Source: Bacteroidales bacterium (GTDB taxonomy: Bacteria > Bacteroidota > Bacteroidia > Bacteroidales > DTU049). From it: DNA of 64,000 nt. Below, piece after piece: positions 57,738 to 64,000 of the stretch; position 1 is the first letter of the stretch, and every line of letters begins with the position of its first letter. The stretch lies in the NCBI GenBank assembly GCA_016937255.1, contig JAFGWG010000128.1, forward strand, positions 1 to 64,000. The letters run 5' to 3'. The position numbers and the translations under genes are program-made. Below the pieces are notes generated by a model. The model was not told the origin of the DNA and made no database searches. It was given only the letters and a program-made list of their open reading frames with translations.

Positions 57738-58460
57738 ATGGACAACAAGCGTAAATACAAATCGGCAGGCTTAACAGCTATTGTGAGCGGAGCAATTCTG
57801 CTTATTATGTTTTTATTTGGATTCACTACAAAACTTCCTTTACCGGAAGAAGCAGGTGTGCAACTTGATGTCGATGGTGGCGGCGGCGGTGGTGGGGGAT
57901 ATGAAGAGTTTATCCCCGATGTGAGTGAAAATGTGGCCAATGGTGAAAATTATGTTACCGACAATAGTGATAATATAAATTACAATACCAGTACCAATCA
58001 AACCAACAATACCAACAATAATACCTCCAATCAGAATACAGTTGACCAGAGAGTGACAAATTTTACTTGGGGTCAAGGAGGTGGAAACGGCACAGGTAAT
58101 GGAACAGGTACAGGGAGCGGAAATGGAACAGGTACTGGAACGGGCACAGGTAGTGGTAATGGTAGTGGAGTAGGGAGTGGTAACGGACCTGCATTTAGCC
58201 TGAATGGTCGCTCGGCAAAAAGTCTCCCTCTTCCTAAATATACCGAAGATGATCAGGGAAAAGTTGTTGTAACTATTTATGTAGATAAAAATGGCAAAGT
58301 TACTCGTGCAGAACCAGGAGCAATTGGCACTACTACTTCAGACCCGGGTTTGTGGGCGAAAGCTAAAACAGCTGCATTATTGGCAACATTTAGTGTGGAT
58401 ATGAATGCTCCTGAAGTGCAACGGGGAACCATTACTTATACTTTTATTAAGTTGAATTAA
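57738..58460 (+). CDS. Energy transducer TonB-like protein with N/T- and G/T/S/N-rich linker
   Basis: 240 aa; N-terminal TM, low-complexity linker, C-terminal GKVVVTIYVDKNGKVTRAEPGAIGTTTSDPGLWAKAKTAALLATF; after exbB-exbD. Confidence 0.85.
   Translation: MDNKRKYKSAGLTAIVSGAILLIMFLFGFTTKLPLPEEAGVQLDVDGGGGGGGGYEEFIPDVSENVANGENYVTDNSDNINYNTSTNQTNNTNNNTSNQNTVDQRVTNFTWGQGGGNGTGNGTGTGSGNGTGTGTGTGSGNGSGVGSGNGPAFSLNGRSAKSLPLPKYTEDDQGKVVVTIYVDKNGKVTRAEPGAIGTTTSDPGLWAKAKTAALLATFSVDMNAPEVQRGTITYTFIKLN
58081..58190 (+). repeat. Imperfect hexameric DNA repeat (GGNACN/GGNANN) encoding GTGNGTGTGSGNG
   Basis: ggcacaggtaatggaacaggtacagggagcggaaatggaacaggtactggaacgggcacaggtagtggt... Confidence 0.85.
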
Positions 58461-60019
58461 TCCTGCGGCGGATAATCAAGCGAGTAATGCAATCCTCGAC
58501 TTTCTTTTCTGTTTTTTGCCATCTTAATAATAAGATAGGCCACATTAATAATATTTCTCAACTCACAGATTTCTTGTGTTACAATTGATTTCTTATACAG
58601 GTCTTCAGTTTCTCTGTATAGAATTTCAAGGCGATCTAAAGCTCTCTTTAAACGCAGGTTTGAGCGAACAATACCCACATAACTGCTCATTATCTGGTTA
58701 AGCTCTTTTTGAGTTTGGGTAATTAAAATCATTTCTTCGTTAAGCACAGTGCCTTCATCATCCCATTCGGGAATTTCATTTTTGAAATCAATGGCATCAA
58801 CCTTTTCAAGTGCATTGTTTGCTGCACGGTGACTGAAAACCACGGCCTCTAGTAATGAATTGGAAGCCAGTCGGTTGGCGCCGTGCAGACCGGTAGAAGA
58901 TACTTCGCCGCTGGCATATAAATTGGTAATATTGTTCTGCCCGAATTCATTCACTTTAATTCCTCCACATTGATAATGCGCAGCTGGAAGAACCGGGATA
59001 AAATCTTTTGTTATATCAATGCCTCTTTCCATGCAATGATCGTAAATATTTGGAAAATGACTAAGAAGAGTCTCTTTGTCGATATGCCGGACGTCGAGAT
59101 AAACGTGGTCTGACCCTTTCATTTTCATCTCGTTATCAATGGCTCTGGCTACAATATCGCGTGGGGCAAGTGATTTTCTATCATCGTATTTTTGCATGAA
59201 TTCGTTGCCGTCGATATCTTTTAAAATGGCTCCCGCTCCACGCAATGCTTCTGTGATTAGAAAAGCGGGTTTCACATCAGGCTCGAAGAAAGCTGTAGGA
59301 TGAAACTGAACAAATTCCATGTGCTCTACGGAACCTTTTGCTCTATAGACCATAGCAACTCCATCTCCCGTGGCAATTTCAGGGTTTGTAGTGGTATGAT
59401 AAACATTTCCACTTCCACCAGTGGCAATTAGGGTGATTTTTGCCAGATAAGTATCAATTTTTTCAGTTTTTGGATTTACAACATATGCTCCGAAGCAGGT
59501 TTTTTCTGAATTTCTTGAAATTTCAATACCAAGGTGGTGTTCTGTAATTAAATCAATAGCAAAATGATTTTCAAGAATAGTAATATTTGGATGAGCTTTA
59601 ACTTGCTTGGTTAATGCCCGTTGAATTTCTGCTCCGGTTTGATCTTTAAAATGAAATACGCGCTTTTCAGAGTGACCTCCCTCTCTGGCAAGATCGAATT
59701 CTCCATTTTCTTTTTTATCAAAATGAGTTCCAAGATCAATCAATTCCTGAATTCTTTCAGTGCCTTCTTCAATAGTGAAACGAACTACTTTTTCATTATT
59801 CAGTCCGGCACCGGCATCCATGGTGTCTTCAATATGCTTTTGCCATGAATCGGGTCTGTACATTACTCCTGCAATGCCGCCTTGAGCGTAATGAGTTGCT
59901 GTAAGATAGAGCTCAGATTTGCTTAAAAGAGTAACACTTCCTTTGTCTGCCACCTTTAATGCAAAACTCATTCCCGCAATTCCAGCACCCATGACCAAAA
60001 AGTCTGTGGTATATTTCAT
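58457..60019 (-). CDS. nadB: L-aspartate oxidase
   Basis: 520 aa; DFLVMGAGIAGMSFALKVAD, ATHYAQGGIAGVM, HFKDQTGAEIQRAL, YQCGGIKVNEFGQNNITNLYASGEVSSTGLHGANRLASNSLLEAVVFS. Confidence 0.96.
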   Translation of the reverse strand: MKYTTDFLVMGAGIAGMSFALKVADKGSVTLLSKSELYLTATHYAQGGIAGVMYRPDSWQKHIEDTMDAGAGLNNEKVVRFTIEEGTERIQELIDLGTHFDKKENGEFDLAREGGHSEKRVFHFKDQTGAEIQRALTKQVKAHPNITILENHFAIDLITEHHLGIEISRNSEKTCFGAYVVNPKTEKIDTYLAKITLIATGGSGNVYHTTTNPEIATGDGVAMVYRAKGSVEHMEFVQFHPTAFFEPDVKPAFLITEALRGAGAILKDIDGNEFMQKYDDRKSLAPRDIVARAIDNEMKMKGSDHVYLDVRHIDKETLLSHFPNIYDHCMERGIDITKDFIPVLPAAHYQCGGIKVNEFGQNNITNLYASGEVSSTGLHGANRLASNSLLEAVVFSHRAANNALEKVDAIDFKNEIPEWDDEGTVLNEEMILITQTQKELNQIMSSYVGIVRSNLRLKRALDRLEILYRETEDLYKKSIVTQEICELRNIINVAYLIIKMAKNRKESRGLHYSLDYPPQD

Positions 60020-60020
60020 G

Positions 60021-61268
60021 CTACAAATCTAATAGTTTTTCTACAGGATGGTCGCCTGTAAGTAAAAATTCAGGATTTTCGAGTAATTCTTTAATTCTCT
60101 TTAGAAAAGTAACAGACTCTTTACCATCTATGATACGATGATCGTAAGATAAGGCCAGGTACATCATCGGAGCAATTATCACTTCACCATTTTTAGCAAT
60201 TGGCCGATCAATAATATTGTGCATGCCTAGAATCGCACTTTGCGGTGGATTCAGAATGGGTGTGCTAAGCATAGATCCAAAAACGCCTCCGTTACTTATT
60301 GTAAAAGTGCCACCACTCAAATCATCAAGGCTTATTTTCCCTTGACGAGCTTTATCTGCAAGCCTGGCAATCTCTTTTTCAATTTGAATTAGATTCATGT
60401 TTTGCGCATTGCGAACAACAGGAACCATGAGCCCCTTTTCAGTACTTACTGCAACACCAATATCAGCATAATTGTAATGGATAATTTCATCGTCCTTAAT
60501 CATTGCGTTCACTGCAGAATTTTCCATTAAGGAAATGGAAACGGCTTTTACAAAGAATGACATAAACCCGAGCTTAATGTCATGTTTCTCAGCAACAATG
60601 TCTTTGTATTTGTTACGAATTACAGAAACTGCACTCATGTCGAGCTCATTAAATGTGGTAAGCATTGCAGTTTCATTTTTTACTGCAACAAGCCTCTGGG
60701 CAAGCTTTTTACGAAGCATACTCATAGGCTTTGAAGTCTCTTTACGCTCTGTAGAAATAGTTGGCGCCTTTTGAACAGAATCTTTGCTATATAGGAATTC
60801 TTTAACTTCTTTGGTGTCAAAGCGAGTGTTTTTTACATAATTCAGAAAATCTTCATCGCTCAATCCTTCAGCTTCAAGTAGTTTCCTTGCAACAGGACTT
60901 AGTTTGGCTTTTTCGCCTTGGCTTGTTTTTGATGTAGTATTTGAGGCAAGTTTATCTTTTGTGATTTCCGATTTGGCTTTTTCTTTTTTTGGTTGAATTG
61001 TTTCTGGCTTTTCAGTTTCGGAATGTCCTTCCGATTCTTCAATAACAGCAATGGTTTCGCCAACTTTTACGATACTGCCTTCTTCAATTTTTATATCAAT
61101 AATTCCGGATATAGGTGCAGCCAGTGCTATGGTAGCCTTTTCGCTGTCAATTTCCGCAATTTCATTGTCTTTGGTTACAAAGTCGCCTGATTTCACCAGC
61201 CACGATGCAATCTGAACTTCATTTATTGACTCGCCAGGGCTAGGTACTTTAATATCGATCTTTTTCAT
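60021..61268 (-). CDS. sucB: 2-oxoglutarate dehydrogenase E2, dihydrolipoyllysine-residue succinyltransferase
   Basis: 415 aa; lipoyl [14 protein letters not shown], catalytic core [44 protein letters not shown]. Confidence 0.95.
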   Translation of the reverse strand: MKKIDIKVPSPGESINEVQIASWLVKSGDFVTKDNEIAEIDSEKATIALAAPISGIIDIKIEEGSIVKVGETIAVIEESEGHSETEKPETIQPKKEKAKSEITKDKLASNTTSKTSQGEKAKLSPVARKLLEAEGLSDEDFLNYVKNTRFDTKEVKEFLYSKDSVQKAPTISTERKETSKPMSMLRKKLAQRLVAVKNETAMLTTFNELDMSAVSVIRNKYKDIVAEKHDIKLGFMSFFVKAVSISLMENSAVNAMIKDDEIIHYNYADIGVAVSTEKGLMVPVVRNAQNMNLIQIEKEIARLADKARQGKISLDDLSGGTFTISNGGVFGSMLSTPILNPPQSAILGMHNIIDRPIAKNGEVIIAPMMYLALSYDHRIIDGKESVTFLKRIKELLENPEFLLTGDHPVEKLLDL

Positions 61269-61288
61269 ATAAACTTTTTACGGTGATT

Positions 61289-64000
61289 TTAAGAATTGGT
61301 TTTACTGATAAACTGCCATTCTTTTTCAGAACATAGCATGCGGCATTCAGATTTCACTCTCGGGCAATCGCATTCACCAAATACTTTTTCAAGGAGTTTT
61401 TCTTGTCTTATTTTATGTAATTCTGCTGATCCTGTTGCAGGTGATCCGCTGTCGGGACGACTTACTAAGCGAAGCTTTGGCCCTTTGAAATTTCGAGCTA
61501 CAAAGCTCCATGCACCCATATTTCCGGGTTCTTCTTGTACCCACACCCAGTCGTTTGAGTTTTGATACAGCGAAACAATTTTTTCAAGTGCAGTTTCGGG
61601 GAAAGGATACAATTGCTCAACACGAACAATGGCAATTTCATCTCTTTTCAGCTTTTCTCTTTCTTTCTTAATATCGTAATAGACTTTTCCATTACATAAA
61701 ACAACCTGCGTAACTTTTTTGGGATCAACGTTGGGGTCTGAAATGACCTCTAAAAATTTTCCAGTGGTAAATTCTTTAATTTCAGAACGTACTTCAGGAT
61801 GTCGGAGCAAACTTTTTGGAGTAAACAGAATTAATGGTTTTCTGAATGGAAAATGGACGTGCCGTCTTAATAAATGAAAGAGGTTTGCCGGTGTGGTAAT
61901 GTTGGCAATAAACATATTATAATCGGCAGCCAGTGTTAGAAAACGCTCCATGCGAGCACTGCTATGCTCACTTCCCTGACCTTCGTAGCCATGAGGGAGG
62001 AATACCACAAGGCCATTGCTCACATTCCATTTTTCTTCAGCGGAGCTGATAAACTGATCGAAAATAATTTGTGCACCATTGGCAAAATCACCAAATTGTG
62101 CTTCCCAAATAGTGAGTCCCTTGGGTTGTGCAAAAGCATATCCATATTCAAATCCCAGTACACCATATTCTGAAAGAACGGAATTGAAAATATTGAATTC
62201 TGCACCTTCAATATGCCGTAGTGGAATATATTCCTTGTTACTGTCTTCAATCGTAAGAACTGCATGACGATGGCTGAAAGTACCACGCTCAACATCCTGT
62301 CCGCTTATGCGAACAGGGTGTCCTTCGTGAAGCAAACTTGCATAAGCCAAGCTCTCTGCCATACCCCAATCAATATTACCGTTTTCTTCTATCATAGAAG
62401 AACGGTCTTTCATTATTTGTCTGATCTTTCTGAAAAAATTAATATCTTCCGGCAAATCGGTTATTTTCTGGGCAAGATCTCTGAAGGTGCTTTCATCGAA
62501 ACCAGTTTCCACCAATTGAAAAACTTCTTTGTGCTCTGCACGTGGCCAGTTTTCCCATTCGCTTTGCATAAATGGAGTAATGATAGCCTCATCGGTTTGA
62601 TTGGCTTTTTCAATACTTTCTTCCATTTTAATATTATAGGCTTGGTCAATATCAATAATGTCATTTTCAACAATTACGGCTTCTTTGATCAGCTTTTCTT
62701 TGTAAATTTCTCGTGGATTCGGATGCTTTGCAATCAATCCATATAAAGTGGGTTGGGTAAAGCGAGGTTCATCTCCTTCGTTGTGCCCATATTTTCTGTA
62801 GGAAAGCAGATCAATAAAAATATCTTTATTAAATTTTTTCCGATATTCAAATGCAAGCTCAAAAACACGAACTACAGCTTCGCTGTCGTCGCCATTTACA
62901 TGAAATACAGGCGACTGAATAGTTTTTGCAATATCTGTGCAATAAGTGCTGCTTCGTCCATCAAGATAATTGGTGGTAAAGCCAATCTGATTATTGATGA
63001 CCACATGAATACTTCCACCAACATGATAGGGTTTCAGTTCAGACATCTGAATAATTTCGTAAATAATGCCTTGTGCTGAAACTGCTGCATCACCATGAAT
63101 TAGAATGGGTACCAGTGCGTCTTCATTTCCGTTATGCTGATTTTTTATTTTGCCATATGCGATGCCCTGAACAATTGGGTCGACCGCTTCGAGATGTGAA
63201 GGGTTAGGAGCCAGGGTAATTTTGCACTCTTTTCCTTTGTGTTTGTATATGGAGGTAAATCCAAGATGATATTTCACATCGCCAAGTAAAGTGTCGTCTT
63301 CATAGGCTTTGCCAGCAAATTCGGTGAAAATTTGGGAATTGGGTTTACGCAGAATATTGGCTAAAACATTAAGTCGTCCACGATGAGCCATTCCAAAAAT
63401 AAACTCTTTGACACCATTTAATAATCCAGTTTCAATTAGCGCTTGCAAGCCTGGAATTAGGTTCTCACTGCCTTCAAGAGAGAACCGTTTTTGTCCGGGG
63501 AATCGTGTGTGAAGAAATTTTTCGAATAAAACGGCTTCGCTCAGTTTTTGGAAGATAAATTTTTTCTTTTCGGGTTCAAAATTTGGGGTGTTTCTGTCGA
63601 CTTCAATAAGTTTTTTAACCCAGTTCAGGCGTTCTGGGTTTCGGATATACATGAATTCAATGCCAATGCTATTGCAATAGGTTTCTTCGAGAAAATCAAT
63701 AATATTAGATAGACTGGTTTTTCCTAAACCAATTTCTTTTCCGGCTTCAAATTCACGGGTTAGGTCTTTTTTAGAAAACCCAAAATTCTCAATATCCAAA
63801 TTTGGACTATAATGCCGACGCGTTCTTACTGGATTGGTTTTGGTGAAGAGATGCCCACGGCTTCTGTATTCATTTATGAGCTCGAGAACCTTAAATTCAT
63901 CGCCTGAAACGCCAATTTGGTGCAAATCACTTTCGTAATTTTTACGGGCAAATTCAAATCCTTCAAAAAAATGTCGCCACCCATCTTCAACTGACTCAGG
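61289..64000 (-). CDS. sucA: 2-oxoglutarate dehydrogenase E1, 5' end truncated by window edge
   Basis: VKEFIFGMAHRGRLNVL, HLGFTSIYKHKGK, IHGDAAVSAQG, SGQDVERGTFSHRH. Frame stays open 25 codons past the ORF-track start to 64000 (PESVEDGWRHFFEGFEFARKNYESD). Confidence 0.96.
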   Translation of the reverse strand, partial: PESVEDGWRHFFEGFEFARKNYESDLHQIGVSGDEFKVLELINEYRSRGHLFTKTNPVRTRRHYSPNLDIENFGFSKKDLTREFEAGKEIGLGKTSLSNIIDFLEETYCNSIGIEFMYIRNPERLNWVKKLIEVDRNTPNFEPEKKKFIFQKLSEAVLFEKFLHTRFPGQKRFSLEGSENLIPGLQALIETGLLNGVKEFIFGMAHRGRLNVLANILRKPNSQIFTEFAGKAYEDDTLLGDVKYHLGFTSIYKHKGKECKITLAPNPSHLEAVDPIVQGIAYGKIKNQHNGNEDALVPILIHGDAAVSAQGIIYEIIQMSELKPYHVGGSIHVVINNQIGFTTNYLDGRSSTYCTDIAKTIQSPVFHVNGDDSEAVVRVFELAFEYRKKFNKDIFIDLLSYRKYGHNEGDEPRFTQPTLYGLIAKHPNPREIYKEKLIKEAVIVENDIIDIDQAYNIKMEESIEKANQTDEAIITPFMQSEWENWPRAEHKEVFQLVETGFDESTFRDLAQKITDLPEDINFFRKIRQIMKDRSSMIEENGNIDWGMAESLAYASLLHEGHPVRISGQDVERGTFSHRHAVLTIEDSNKEYIPLRHIEGAEFNIFNSVLSEYGVLGFEYGYAFAQPKGLTIWEAQFGDFANGAQIIFDQFISSAEEKWNVSNGLVVFLPHGYEGQGSEHSSARMERFLTLAADYNMFIANITTPANLFHLLRRHVHFPFRKPLILFTPKSLLRHPEVRSEIKEFTTGKFLEVISDPNVDPKKVTQVVLCNGKVYYDIKKEREKLKRDEIAIVRVEQLYPFPETALEKIVSLYQNSNDWVWVQEEPGNMGAWSFVARNFKGPKLRLVSRPDSGSPATGSAELHKIRQEKLLEKVFGECDCPRVKSECRMLCSEKEWQFISKTNS

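Noticed and set aside
57840-58076. Minus-strand Ile/Gly-rich ORF opposite tonB
   Set aside because: Antisense shadow of low-complexity Asn/Thr codons in the TonB linker.
58081-58190. CRISPR-like short repeats
   Set aside because: Repeats are in-frame 6-nt glycine-codon units inside tonB with no spacers.
62264-62746. 160-aa plus-strand ORF inside sucA
   Set aside because: Fully contained antisense to a highly conserved gene; composition typical of an antisense shadow.
1-64000. Defence system, prophage, transposon, integron or biosynthetic cluster
   Set aside because: No transposase, integrase, nuclease/helicase defence module, phage structural gene or PKS/NRPS signature seen. RarA is a housekeeping AAA ATPase, and PorU is the T9SS sortase rather than a CRISPR or toxin protease.

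Overview
This is a compact chromosomal segment from a Bacteroidota (CFB-group) bacterium. Support comes from T9SS C-terminal sorting domains, PorU/PorV/PorP-SprF/GldJ homologues, DUF6089 and DUF3098 proteins, and TAnnTTTG-type promoters. I count about 55 protein-coding genes in short alternating operons. I recognise no rRNA, tRNA, CRISPR array, transposase, prophage or known defence island. Main blocks: pdxJ/CBS/nadK; a DUF6089 pair followed by uppS-bamA-ompH-ompH; several T9SS-secreted proteins; rarA; truB-uppP-DUF3098; ahpC; two UspA proteins; an ettA locus; a kinase-RapZ C-terminal fusion; an ECF sigma/anti-sigma operon with His/Met-rich periplasmic proteins; ispF-porV-porU divergent from porP/sprF-gldJ-murF-anmK; exbB-exbD-tonB; nadB; and sucB-sucA running off the right edge. 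I see no clear-cut undescribed system. The best leads are: (1) the APH-like kinase fused to a RapZ C-terminal domain; (2) a two-gene secreted module whose large T9SS type-B protein has a ~500-aa N-terminus I cannot assign; (3) the ECF/His-Met-rich envelope-stress operon; and (4) tail-to-tail gene junctions whose stop codons overlap or abut (5 of 7), some centred on dyad-symmetric sequence. Family assignments come from recognising motifs by eye; no searches were run.
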